This document shows positions 34,093-43,877 of a stretch of DNA of 64,000 bases, piece after piece. A model generated the notes under the pieces. It was not told where the DNA came from. It ran no database searches and was given only the letters and a program-made list of their open reading frames with translations. The position numbers were made by a program, and so were the translations under genes. Numbering within the stretch: the first letter of the stretch is position 1; each line of letters begins with the position of its first letter. Origin of the DNA: JAWKJY01 sp041393535 (GTDB taxonomy: Bacteria > Actinomycetota > Thermoleophilia > Gaiellales > Gaiellaceae); the NCBI GenBank assembly GCA_041393535.1, contig JAWKJY010000001.1, forward strand, positions 186,001 to 250,000. Reading direction: 5' to 3'.

Positions 34093-35052
34093 CGCCTCGG
34101 CCTCTTCCTCTCCGCCCAGTACGAGCCCGGCGTCGATCCGGGCGCGGCGCTCGAGGCGATCCTCGAGGATGTTCGGCTCGCACGCGACGTCGGCCTCTCG
34201 ACCGTCGCGGCCGGCCAGCACTTCCTGCCGCAGCCGTACTGGATGTTCCAGCCGGTGCCCCTGCTCGCGCGGCTGGCCGCGGAGGCGGGAGAGATGCGGC
34301 TGGCGACCGGCGTGCTCCTGCTCCCGCTGCTCAACCCGCTCGAGGTCGCGGAGACGGTCGCCTCGCTCCAGGTGATCTGCGGCGGGAGGCTCGCCGTCGG
34401 GCTCGGGCTCGGCTACCGCGACGAGGAGTGGGGCGCGTTCGCGGTCGGCCGCTCGCCCGTGCGCGCCTACGAGGAGAAGCTCGGCGTGCTCCGCGGGCTG
34501 CTCGACGGTGCGCCCGTGACCGCGCGCGGCGACGGCTACGACCTGCGCGACGCCGCGCTCGCGCACGTGCCCTCGCCGCGCCCGCCGCTCTGGCTCGCGG
34601 CCGTCGCCGACCGGGCCGTCCGCCGCGCCGGCCGCTGCGCGGACGGCTGGTACATGCCGCCGATGAGCTCGCTCGACGAGCTCGAGCGCCAGGTCGCGCT
34701 CTTCCGCGCCGAGCGGCCCCGTGGCGAGCCCGGTGAGCTGGTCGGCTTCCGGGAGGTTCTCGTCGCGGAGACGGACGCCGAGGCGGTGCGCCGCGCCCGG
34801 CCCATCCTCGAGGCCAAGTACGCGACCTATGCGCAGTGGGGCCAGGCGGACGAGCTCGGCTCCGGCTGGGAGCGGCTCGCGCACGGCCGCTTCTGCGTCG
34901 GGAGCGCCGAGACGGTGCGCGCGCAGCTCGCCGAGCACCAGGAACGGCTCGGCACGAGCGAGATCCACTGCCGCGTCAGCTGGCCCGGGTCGCCGCCCGA
35001 GTGGGCGCACGAGACGATCGAGCGGCTCGGCCGCGACGTGCTCGCGGCGTAG
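34090..35052 (+). CDS. Luciferase-like (LLM-class) flavin- or F420-dependent oxidoreductase
   Basis: A 320-residue TIM-barrel enzyme of the bacterial luciferase superfamily. Typical parts are VRLGLFLSAQYEPGVDPGAA (first strand and helix), AGQHFLPQPYWMFQPVPLLA, LATGVLLLPLLNPLEVAETV and GGRLAVGLGLGYRDEEWGAF, followed by a C-terminal sampling helix GSAETVRAQLAEHQERLG. Such proteins use FMNH2 or reduced F420; the residues seen do not decide between them. It is a single gene, convergent to the two-gene unit on its right. Confidence 0.85.
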   Translation: MRLGLFLSAQYEPGVDPGAALEAILEDVRLARDVGLSTVAAGQHFLPQPYWMFQPVPLLARLAAEAGEMRLATGVLLLPLLNPLEVAETVASLQVICGGRLAVGLGLGYRDEEWGAFAVGRSPVRAYEEKLGVLRGLLDGAPVTARGDGYDLRDAALAHVPSPRPPLWLAAVADRAVRRAGRCADGWYMPPMSSLDELERQVALFRAERPRGEPGELVGFREVLVAETDAEAVRRARPILEAKYATYAQWGQADELGSGWERLAHGRFCVGSAETVRAQLAEHQERLGTSEIHCRVSWPGSPPEWAHETIERLGRDVLAA

Positions 35053-35058
35053 CGGGCG

Positions 35059-35493
35059 CTACGCGAGCTCGCAGCCGAGGTACTCGAGCGCGAGGAGCGC
35101 CTCCTCGACGAAGCGGTCGCCCTGCTCGCGCTCGGCGAAGCGGTACGGGCCCGGGCGGACCGGCTCGACCTTCAGGCTGTTCGCCGGGTAGACGTCGCAC
35201 TCGACCACGCACTCGTCGCCGACGTCGATCCGGCGGAGCGTGACCACGCGCCGGCCGTTGCGTGTGGCGGAGCGGACGAGCGCGCGGCCGCGGGCGGCCT
35301 CGACCGGGTCGGTCGGCTCGTCCGCCTGCGGCGCGAGCGAGCGCGCGGGCTGGAGGCGCAGGCCGCCGGCCTCCGGCAGCGGCTCGATCGGCAGGTCGCC
35401 GGCCTCGGGTGCGGGCTCCGGGGCGGGAGCGCCGGGTGGTCGCAACCCCCCGGGCGCCAGCGGCTGGCTCCCGGCGGGGTCAGGCGTGCTCAT
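35059..35493 (-). CDS. Hypothetical protein, second gene of the sigma-28-like unit
   Basis: A 144-residue protein I do not recognise. The first 70 residues are Pro/Ala/Glu-rich and disordered; the rest is a small folded domain (RSATRNGRRVVTLRRIDVGD, CVVECDVYPANSLKVEPVRP, GPYRFAEREQGDRFVEEALL). There is no signal peptide and no membrane helix. Its ATG overlaps the stop of the upstream gene (ATGA), so the two are translated together and share the promoter at 36421-36448. Cytoplasmic partner of the membrane protein encoded upstream is a fair guess. Confidence 0.65.
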   Translation of the reverse strand: MSTPDPAGSQPLAPGGLRPPGAPAPEPAPEAGDLPIEPLPEAGGLRLQPARSLAPQADEPTDPVEAARGRALVRSATRNGRRVVTLRRIDVGDECVVECDVYPANSLKVEPVRPGPYRFAEREQGDRFVEEALLALEYLGCELA

Positions 35494-36413
35494 GCAGGCG
35501 CCTTCGCATTCGCCACGGCCTGCGCCACCGTCTGCCGGTCGGCGAAGCCGTCGAGACGGGTCGAGAGGCCGCCGTTGCGCTCGAAGACCAGCACCGCCGG
35601 GGTCTCGCGCAGGTCGAGCTTCGACGCGATGACGCGGATGGCCGCGTCGCGCGTGCCGTCGATGGCGACGAAGCTCGCCTTGGCGGCCAGGGCGCCCGCG
35701 CGGGCCTCGCGCAGCGTGACCGCGTCGACGTCGGCGTCCGGCGAGTAGAGGACCACGACGACGACGCGCGTGTCGTCGAGCCGGTCGGCGACCGCGTAGG
35801 TCGCCGCGTCCACGTCCTCGTCCTGCCCGGCCGCCGTCGCCTGCTCGTCCTCGCAGCCGGCCGCGCCGAGCTCGAGCGCGAGCTCGTCGCTCTTCGTGGA
35901 GAGCCGCTGCGAGCGGTCGATCAGCCCGAAGGCGCGGACGTAGCGGTCGTCGACGAGCGCGGCGAGCGCCTCGGCCGAGACGTCGTGCGTCTGCCGGACG
36001 GTCGCCTGCAGCTCCGCGAGCGTCGCGGACTGCTCTCCGACCGTCGAGAGCGCGCCGATGCGCGTGACGGCGTCGGCCTGGATGCCGACGGCCCGGCGCA
36101 GCGCGGCCTCGGCCGCGGTCGGCGTCGTGCCGTAGTCGAGCGCGTCGATCTCCGCCCGCGTCTCCTCGCAGATCTCCGTCAGGCTCGCGGCGAGGTCGCC
36201 GTCGGCGGCGGGCGCGGACGTCCCGGGCGCGACGGCGTCCGCGGGCGCCGCCGCCGCGGGCGCGTCGGGTGCCGCCGGCTGCGGCGCGATCGCCGCCGGC
36301 TCGGCGACCGGCTGCGCGCCGTCGTCGGCGAGGACGAACTTCCACACGAGCAGGCCCGCGACCGCGACGAGCGCGAGCGGGATCAGCACGCGGAGGCGCA
36401 CCTGCTGCTTCAT
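35490..36413 (-). CDS. Membrane-anchored protein with a thioredoxin-like C-terminal domain, no CxxC
   Basis: A 307-residue protein. One N-terminal helix (RLRVLIPLALVAVAGLLVWKFV) anchors it; an Ala/Pro-rich linker (35-75) leads to a helical region (80-200) with two lone cysteines. The last 95 residues (RVVVVVLYSPDADVDAVTLR, ASFVAIDGTRDAAIRVIASK, LDLRETPAVLVFERNG) look like a thioredoxin fold with the cis-proline in TPAV but without the redox CxxC. No named family recognised. A GCCGATAA element sits exactly seven bases before the ATG, as before pilC, so it is a candidate accessory component of the pilus. Confidence 0.65.
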   Translation of the reverse strand: MKQQVRLRVLIPLALVAVAGLLVWKFVLADDGAQPVAEPAAIAPQPAAPDAPAAAAPADAVAPGTSAPAADGDLAASLTEICEETRAEIDALDYGTTPTAAEAALRRAVGIQADAVTRIGALSTVGEQSATLAELQATVRQTHDVSAEALAALVDDRYVRAFGLIDRSQRLSTKSDELALELGAAGCEDEQATAAGQDEDVDAATYAVADRLDDTRVVVVVLYSPDADVDAVTLREARAGALAAKASFVAIDGTRDAAIRVIASKLDLRETPAVLVFERNGGLSTRLDGFADRQTVAQAVANAKAPA

Positions 36414-36420
36414 GCCCGGC

Positions 36421-36448
36421 TTATCGGCAATCGCCGGCGGCGACTGTA
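36421..36448 (-). promoter_or_regulatory. Sigma-28-like promoter of the two-gene unit
   Basis: On the minus strand: TACA (36448-36445), 16 bases, GCCGATAA (36428-36421), then seven bases to the ATG at 36413. This is the closest match in the window to the FliA/WhiG consensus. Confidence 0.6.
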
Positions 36449-36608
36449 GGCCGCGAGCGGCGCCGGCGATCCCTCCGATGGGGGCGTTTCTCGCGCGCGC
36501 GTGAGACCGAAACGGCCCCGAGCGCGGCAGTCGCCGGCCGGGGCCGCTCGCCGGCCCCTATGCTGGCGCCCACGCGGCGGCCGACCGCGCGGACACACAG
36601 GAGGGGCA

Positions 36609-38938
36609 GTGACCGGCTCGACGACGATCTCCGACGGCTCGACCCACGTCGGCCGGCGCGTCCTGCGTCTCGAGGACCGCCGCCTGCTGCGCGGCGCGGG
36701 GCGCTTCGTCGACGACGTCGACCTGCCCGGCCAGCTCTGGCTCCGGGTCGTGCGGGCGACGAGCGCGCACGCGCGCCTGCTCGCGGTGGACGTGGCGGAG
36801 GCGCTCGCCGCGCCGGGCGTCCACGCGGTGCTCACCGGCGCGGACGTCGCCGAGGTCGAGCCGATCCCGCTCCGGATCCCGCTCCCCGGCGTCGACCTCG
36901 AGCCCTACCTGCAGCCCGTGCTCGCGCGCGACCGCGTCCGGTACGTGGGCGAGCCCGTCGCCGTCGTCGTCGCGGAGACGCCCTACCAGGCCGAGGACGC
37001 GGCGGAGCTCGTCGAGGTCGAGCTCGAGGAGCTGCCGGTCGTGCTGGGCGCGCGGGCCGGGCTCGACGAGGGCGCCGCCCGCTGCGCGTCGACGTCGGCA
37101 ACGAGACGGCGTGCCTGGTCAAGGAGTACGGCGACGTCGACGCCGCGTTCGGGCAGGCCGCGCACGTCGTGCGGGCGGAGCTCGCGATCGGCCGGCACAC
37201 CGGCGTGCCGATGGAGACGCGAGGGCTCGTCGCCGACTACGACCCCGGCCGCGGCCACCTGACCGTCTGGGGCGCGACGCTCGTCACGCACTACCACCAG
37301 CGCACGCTCGCCCGGCTGCTCGACCTGCCGCTCTCGCGGCTCCACTACCGCTCGACCGACTCCGGCGGGAGCTTCGGCGTGCGCGGCGACTTCTTCCCGG
37401 AGGACTACCTCGTCTGCCACGTCGCCCGCGCCCTCGGCCGGCCCGTCAAGTGGATCGAGGACCGCGTCGAGCACCTCGTCGCGACGAACCACGCGCGCGA
37501 GCAGACGCACGCGATCGAGGGGGCCTTCGCGGCGGACGGGACGCTGCTCGCGCTGCGCGACGAGGCGTGGCAGGACGAGGGCGCATACGTCCGCCCGACC
37601 GGGATGGTCGTCGCCGACATCTGCCTCGGCCTGCTCGGGCCGCCGTACCGCGTGCCCGCGTTCCGCGGCGTCCTGCACGACGTGACGACGAACAAGACGC
37701 CGATCGGGCCGTACCGCGGGCCCGGCCGGTTCCAGAACACGTTCGTCCGGGAGCGGCTGCTCGACCTCGCGGCGGCCGAGCTCGGCCGCGACCGTGTCGA
37801 GCTGCGCCGCACGAACCTCGTCGCGCCCGCGGAGATCCCGTACGAGCCCGGGATCTGGATGTGCGGCGAGTCGCTGCTGCTCGACTCGGGCGACTTCCCC
37901 GGCATCCTCGACCGCTCGGTCGCCGAGTCCGGCTGGGACGGGTGGGTCGCCGAGGCGGCCGCGTTGCGCGCCGGGGGCCGCCTCGTCGGCAACGGCGTCG
38001 CGTTCTGGATGGACAAGAGCGGCCTCGGCGTCTACGAGACGGCCGGGATCGACGTCGACCCGAGCGGCGCCATCCGCCTGCTGATCGGCGGCGCCTCGAC
38101 CGGGCAGGGGATCGAGACGGTGATGGCGCAGATCGCCGCCGACGCGCTCGGCGTCGAGCCGCACGCGATCGAGGTGATCTACGGCGACAGCGACCTGATC
38201 CCCGACGGGGTCGGCTCCTGGTCGAGCCGCTCGACCGTGATCGGCGGCAGCGCGGTGCTGAAGGCCGCGACCGCGACCGCGGACAAGGCGCGCCGCGTCG
38301 CGGCCGAGCTGCTCGAGGTGGACGCGGACGACCTCGAGCTGCGCGGCGGCCGCGTCGTCGTCGCCGGCTCGCCGGACCGCGGCCTCGGGCTGGGCGAGCT
38401 GGCCACCGCCTGCGACGCCGTGTCGAGCCTGCGCCGCGGCGAGTCGCCCGGGCTCGGCGCGCGGGAGGTCTACGTCGACGAGCACATGAACTACCCGTAC
38501 GGCGTCAACCTCGTCCAGGTCGAGCTCGACCGCGTCACCGGTCACGTCGAGGTGCGCCGCTGCTTCGTCGCCTCGGAGGCCGGCCGCGCCGTCAACCCGC
38601 TGCTCGTCGAGGGCCAGGTCGCCGGCGGCGTCGCGCAGGGGCTCGGCGGGGCGCTGCTCGAGCGCTTCGACTACGACGAGCACGGCCAGCCGCGTGCGGC
38701 GACGCTCGTCGACTACCTGCTCCCGACCGCGCTCGACGTGCCGCCGATCGAGATCCTCGTCTGCGAGGACGCGCCGACGCCGTCGAACCCGCTCGGCGCG
38801 AAGGGGATGGGCGAGAGCGGCCTGCTCGGCATGGGCGCCGCGATCGCGGGCGCGGTCGACGACGCCCTCGGCCGCCCGGGCGCGATCACGTCGCTGCCGG
38901 TGACGCCGGAGCGCGTGCTCGAGCTGCTCGCGCGCTGA
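36609..38938 (+). pseudogene. Xanthine dehydrogenase/aldehyde oxidase-type molybdenum subunit, one frameshift
   Basis: About 776 residues once a single missing base near 37081 is allowed for. The N-terminal a/b-hammerhead domain is VGRRVLRLEDRRLLRGAGRF and VRYVGEPVAVVVAETPYQAE; after the shift come VDVGNETACLVKEYGDVDAA, GRHTGVPMETRGLVADYDPG, TDSGGSFGVRGDFFPED, GPYRGPGRFQNTFVRERLLD and the catalytic loop NPLGAKGMGESGLLGMG with its glutamate. The GTG at 36609 has AGGAGG upstream and a TATGCT -10-like box at 36569. Small Fe-S and FAD subunits, normally adjacent, are not present. Substrate unknown. Confidence 0.85.
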
Positions 38939-38961
38939 CCGCGCGCCTCGCCCCGGAAACG

Positions 38962-38993
38962 CCGAAGGGCGCGGATCGCTCCGCGCCCTTCGG
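38962..38993. terminator. Bidirectional terminator hairpin
   Basis: A perfect 14-bp inverted repeat with a four-base loop TCGC: CCGAAGGGCGCGGA and TCCGCGCCCTTCGG. It lies between the convergent xanthine-dehydrogenase-type gene (stop at 38938) and the pilin gene (stop at 39045) and could serve both. Confidence 0.8.
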
Positions 38994-39044
38994 TCGTGGT
39001 GAGCCCGGGAGTGGGGCCGCAGGGCCCGCTCCCCGTGCCCTGGA

Positions 39045-39434
39045 CTACGGGCAGGCGCCGGACGCGATGTTCGCGCTCGGGCCGTTCTTGTTGTAGGTCT
39101 GGCCGCCGACGGTGGCCGAGACGCAGTAGCTCGTCGCGGAGAGCGTGCCGAACGTGAGCGTCGGCAGGCCCGCGTCGTAGCTCGCGCGGAGGTTCACCAG
39201 CGTCATGCCGGCGTACGTGTTGTTGTCCGAGAAGAACGCCTCGATCGCCGGGATGGAGGAGCGGACGTTCGCCTGCGCGGCGGCCTGGTTCGCCCGGGTG
39301 CGGAAGCCGAGGTAGCTCGGGACCGCGATGGCGAGCAGGATGCCGATGATGATGATCACGACGAGGAGCTCGATGAGCGTGAAGCCGCCCTCCCGCTCCC
39401 CCGTCGCGATGCGCTTCCTGAGACGGTCGATCAT
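39045..39434 (-). CDS. pilA: Major type IV pilin
   Basis: A 129-residue prepilin with a short basic leader and the canonical signal GGFTLIELLVVIIIIGILLA (cleavage after the second glycine, Glu at +5). The helix continues as IAVPSYLGFRTRANQAAAQA, and the small C-terminal domain contains a cysteine pair (SYCVSATVGG and SGACP) that could form the terminal disulfide loop of type IVa pilins. The ribosome binding site AAGGAGGGG is strong. Its size, strong RBS and standard motif mark it as the likely major subunit. GTCGATAC, a weaker form of the pilus element, lies at 39494-39487 on the same strand. Confidence 0.92.
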   Translation of the reverse strand: MIDRLRKRIATGEREGGFTLIELLVVIIIIGILLAIAVPSYLGFRTRANQAAAQANVRSSIPAIEAFFSDNNTYAGMTLVNLRASYDAGLPTLTFGTLSATSYCVSATVGGQTYNKNGPSANIASGACP

Positions 39435-39735
39435 TGTGTGGGTCTCCCCTCCTTGTCGTGCAACGGCGTCGTTGGGCTCATGCCAGGTATCGACGGCGGA
39501 ATGAGCGCGCCGACCCTCCCCGGAGGGATCTGAACCACCGGTTCGGGTGAAGCCGGGTCGGGGGCGAGCCGCGGCGCCGCCCTGCGCCGCGTCGGCCCGG
39601 CCCGGCGCTCGCGCGCGCGTCGACCGGGAGGCCGGCCCGACCGGGCCGCGCGGCTCGGTCGGCGAGCCGCCGCGGGGGGCTCCGCGCCGGGCCGCGCGGG
39701 GGCCGTCCGACCGGCCCGGGCGGCCTCGGAATCCC
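39435..39735. other. Divergent intergenic region between pilin and pilT
   Basis: About 300 bases. The left part carries the pilin leader and its possible promoter (GTCGATAC); 39550-39720 is extremely GC-rich with overlapping GGCC-type inverted repeats and no frame I believe; the right end leads into the pilT promoter. Confidence 0.5.
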
Positions 39736-39763
39736 TCAAGCGGGGCGCACCCGGTGCCGATAG
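39736..39763 (+). promoter_or_regulatory. Sigma-28-like promoter before the second pilT
   Basis: TCAA (39736-39739), 16 bases, GCCGATAG (39756-39763). The ATG follows 15 bases later with GAGGAA in between. Confidence 0.55.
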
Positions 39764-39778
39764 CTGGCGAGGAAGCCA

Positions 39779-40963
<1,185 letters not shown>

Positions 40964-40971
40964 GGGACGGG

Positions 40972-42033
40972 ATGGCACGCGAGATCGTCGGGCTGAAGAT
41001 CGGAGCGTCGCAGCTCACCGCGGCGCACGTCGTCTCGAACGGCAGCGCACGGCTCGAGCAGGTCGCCCAGGCGCCGCTCCCGCCCGGCATCGTCTCGGGC
41101 GGCGAGGTGCGCGACCCCGAGCAGCTCGCCGTGGTCGTCCGCGACTTCTTCGAGCGGACGAAGCTGCCGAAGCGCGCGGTGCGGATCGGCGTCGCGTCGA
41201 ACCGCATCGGCGTCCGCACCGTCGAGCTCGACGGCGTCACCGACCCGAAGCAGCTCGGCAACGCGATCCGCTTCCGGGCGCAGGAGGCCCTGCCGATCCC
41301 GCTCGACGAGGCGGTGCTCGACTACCAGGTGCTCTCCGTCGGCGTCGCCGAGGACGGCACGCAGACGCACCGCGTCCAGTTCGTCGTCGCCTACCGCGAC
41401 CTGATCGACGGCTTCGCGCGCGCGTGCGCCGCGGCAGGCGTGAAGCTCATCGGCATCGACCTCGAGGCGTTCGCGCTCCTGCGCTCGCTCGGCCCGCTCG
41501 CGCCGCCGGCGCCGGAGGCGGAGCGTGGCGCGGTCGTCGCCGTCTCGATCGGCTCCGAGCGCTCGACGCTCGCCGTCTCGGACGGCCTCTCGTGCGAGTT
41601 CACGCGCGTGCTCGACTGGGGCGGCGCGGCGCTGACCGACGTGCTCGCGCGGGATCTCGGCATCGAGTACGCCGACGCCGATCGCCTGAAGGCCTCGCTC
41701 GGCCTCGAGGGCCCGCTGCCCGAGGGGCTCGCCCCGGAGGTCGCCGGCCGCGCCCGCGAGACCCTCGCGCTGGGCGTCCAGAACTTCGCCCGGGAGCTCG
41801 TCGCCTCGCTCCAGTTCTACCAGAGCCAGCCCGGCTCGCTCGGCATCGGCGAGGTGCTCCTCGCGGGCGGCACCGCGCGCCTCGCGGGCTTCGCCGGCGC
41901 GCTCGAGCGGATGGTCGGCGTCGCCGTCCGGGTCGGCGACCCGTTCGTGAACCTCGACGTGTCGAAGCGCCTCCGCGACGCCGCGCCCGACCCGTCCCTC
42001 GCCGTCCCGATCGGCCTGGGGCTCGGAGTCTGA
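40972..42033 (+). CDS. pilM: Type IV pilus assembly protein PilM
   Basis: A 353-residue actin-like cytoplasmic protein. The nucleotide-binding fold shows VGLKIGASQLTAAHVVSNGS (phosphate loop 1), VRIGVASNRIGVRTVELDGV, GNAIRFRAQEALPIPLDEAV (typical for PilM), AVVAVSIGSERSTLAVSDG (phosphate loop 2) and EVLLAGGTARLAGFAGALER (adenosine motif). PilM binds the N-terminal tail of PilN and couples the motors to the alignment complex. It starts eight bases after pilT and its stop overlaps the pilN ATG. Confidence 0.92.
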   Translation: MAREIVGLKIGASQLTAAHVVSNGSARLEQVAQAPLPPGIVSGGEVRDPEQLAVVVRDFFERTKLPKRAVRIGVASNRIGVRTVELDGVTDPKQLGNAIRFRAQEALPIPLDEAVLDYQVLSVGVAEDGTQTHRVQFVVAYRDLIDGFARACAAAGVKLIGIDLEAFALLRSLGPLAPPAPEAERGAVVAVSIGSERSTLAVSDGLSCEFTRVLDWGGAALTDVLARDLGIEYADADRLKASLGLEGPLPEGLAPEVAGRARETLALGVQNFARELVASLQFYQSQPGSLGIGEVLLAGGTARLAGFAGALERMVGVAVRVGDPFVNLDVSKRLRDAAPDPSLAVPIGLGLGV

Positions 42034-43877
42034 TGCCCGACTGGAAGAAGGAGTACCGGGTCTCCGACCTCTTCAAGCGCTCCAGGAAGGAGCAGCCGCA
42101 GGCGCCGGCGACCTTCGGCGTCGCCCCGCCGGTCGACCCGGCCGCGCAGGCCCCGCAGCCCTGGCTCGCCGCCGAGGAGCACGCGCCCCGCAAGGAGAAG
42201 GGCGGGCTGTTCCGGCGGAAGGGGAAGGAGGCCGCCGAGGCCCCGCCCGTCCCGCAGCCGCCGCGCCTGACCGTCGTCCCGTCGCCGGAGCCCCAGCCGA
42301 CCGCCGCCTGGCAGGAGCCGCAGGCCGCGGAGACGCCGTGGGCGCAGGAGCCCGCGCCGTGGCAGCCCGCGAGCGCGCCCGAGCCGCCGGCCACCGGCGA
42401 GCCCTGGGCGATCCCGTCGCAGCCCGAGCCGGGCCCGGCAGCCCAGCCGTTCGAGCCGACGCACGCCGCGCCGACGCACCAGCCGCACCCGACCTACCCG
42501 GACCCGATCTACGAGGAGCCGCGCTACGCGATCCCCACCGGCGAGCTCGCCGGCCAGCCGACCGCCGGCTGGGGCGACCAGGCGCCGTCGCAGCCGCCGG
42601 CCGCGGCCGAGCCGCCCGCGTACGAGCCGCCTGCGCCGCCGGCGTACGAGCCGCCCGCACCCGCCTACGAGCCGCCCGCGCCGGCCTTCGAGCCGCCCGC
42701 CTACGAGCTGCCCGCCGAGCACGCCGGCGTGCCGCAGGGCCTCTCCTACGAGCACCCCGCGCCGGCGAGCGCGCACGCCTCGGCGGCAGGGCACGACGCG
42801 CCCGCCCCGCCCGCCGCCCCGCCGGTCGGGACGGCCACCGCGGTCGCGGACGGCGAGCGGACGAGCGTCTGGAAGAAGGAGCTCCGCGCCTCCGACATGT
42901 TCCGCCGCCGCCCGCGCGATCCCGGCTCCTCCGTGCCCGCGAAGGGCGGGCTGCCCGCGGACGACGCGAGCGTCTGGAAGAAGGAGCTGCGCGCGTCCGA
43001 CCTGTTCCGCAGGCGCGAGAGGGCGCCGAGGGTGCCGGGCGACGCGTTCAGCCCGTCCGGCAGCGAGCAGGTCAGCTTCTGGAAGAAGGAGCTCAGGCTC
43101 GCCGACCTGATCCGCCGCGGCCCGGGCACGGGCACGGTCGCGCCCGCGGCCGCGCCGCCGCGCGAGCGCCAGCCGCGCTGGAAGCGGTCCGGCGGCGCGA
43201 AGACGCCCGCGGCGCCGCTCGCCGTCCCGCTCTTGCGCTCGGTCAACCTGCTGCCGCGCGAGGAGCCGACCGAGAGGACGAAGACCTCGCGCGTCAACCC
43301 GGCGCACGTCGGCGTCGCGATCGCGGCCGTCGTGGTCGTCGGCGCGCTCGCCTTCGGCTTCGTCGTGGAGCGCGGGCGCGTCGAGACGCGGACGGAGACG
43401 AAGGAGCGGCTGCAGGCCGCGATCCAGGCTGCCCAGCAGCCCGTCGCCGCCGCGCCCGAGGCGCCGGTCGAGGCGCAGGGGCAGCCGGAGCTGATCGCCG
43501 AGCGCACCGCCCGCGTGACCGCCCTCTCGGCCGCGCTCCAGCAGCGTGTCGCCTGGGACCGCGTGCTCCGCCAGGTCTCGATCGTGATGCCCGCCGACAC
43601 CTGGCTGCGCGGCCTCGCCGGCAGCGCGGGCGTGAGCGGCGCCGGCGTCGAGACGACCGCCGCGGCGCCCGGGACGGTGACGCTGACGGGCTACTCGAAG
43701 ACCCGCGAGGGCATCGCCCGCCTGCTCGCCCGGCTCCAGACGGTCCCCGACCTCGCCGCCGTGCAGCTGATCGCGGCCACGACGGTGACGATCGGCAAGG
43801 AGGACGTCGTCGACTTCTCGATCGTCGGGACGCTGCGCTCGCCCGCCGAGGCAGCCGCGGAGGTGAGCGGGCAGTGA
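42033..43877 (+). CDS. pilN: PilN with a 400-residue N-terminal extension carrying four WKKELR repeats
   Basis: A 614-residue protein, about three times the usual PilN length. The standard PilN part is at the end: the PilM-binding motif VNLLPRE at residues 404-410, one membrane helix (about 426-446, VGVAIAAVVVVGALAFGFVV), a coiled coil and a ferredoxin-like periplasmic-type domain (WDRVLRQVSIVMPADTWLRG). The extension holds four copies of a tryptophan motif: WKKEYRVSDLFKR (W4), WKKELRASDMFRRR (W280), WKKELRASDLFRRR (W315) and WKKELRLADLIRRG (W350), separated by Pro-rich sequence including PPAYEPPAP repeats (about 190-230). The repeats may recruit several copies of a cytoplasmic partner. Confidence 0.88.
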   Translation: MPDWKKEYRVSDLFKRSRKEQPQAPATFGVAPPVDPAAQAPQPWLAAEEHAPRKEKGGLFRRKGKEAAEAPPVPQPPRLTVVPSPEPQPTAAWQEPQAAETPWAQEPAPWQPASAPEPPATGEPWAIPSQPEPGPAAQPFEPTHAAPTHQPHPTYPDPIYEEPRYAIPTGELAGQPTAGWGDQAPSQPPAAAEPPAYEPPAPPAYEPPAPAYEPPAPAFEPPAYELPAEHAGVPQGLSYEHPAPASAHASAAGHDAPAPPAAPPVGTATAVADGERTSVWKKELRASDMFRRRPRDPGSSVPAKGGLPADDASVWKKELRASDLFRRRERAPRVPGDAFSPSGSEQVSFWKKELRLADLIRRGPGTGTVAPAAAPPRERQPRWKRSGGAKTPAAPLAVPLLRSVNLLPREEPTERTKTSRVNPAHVGVAIAAVVVVGALAFGFVVERGRVETRTETKERLQAAIQAAQQPVAAAPEAPVEAQGQPELIAERTARVTALSAALQQRVAWDRVLRQVSIVMPADTWLRGLAGSAGVSGAGVETTAAAPGTVTLTGYSKTREGIARLLARLQTVPDLAAVQLIAATTVTIGKEDVVDFSIVGTLRSPAEAAAEVSGQ

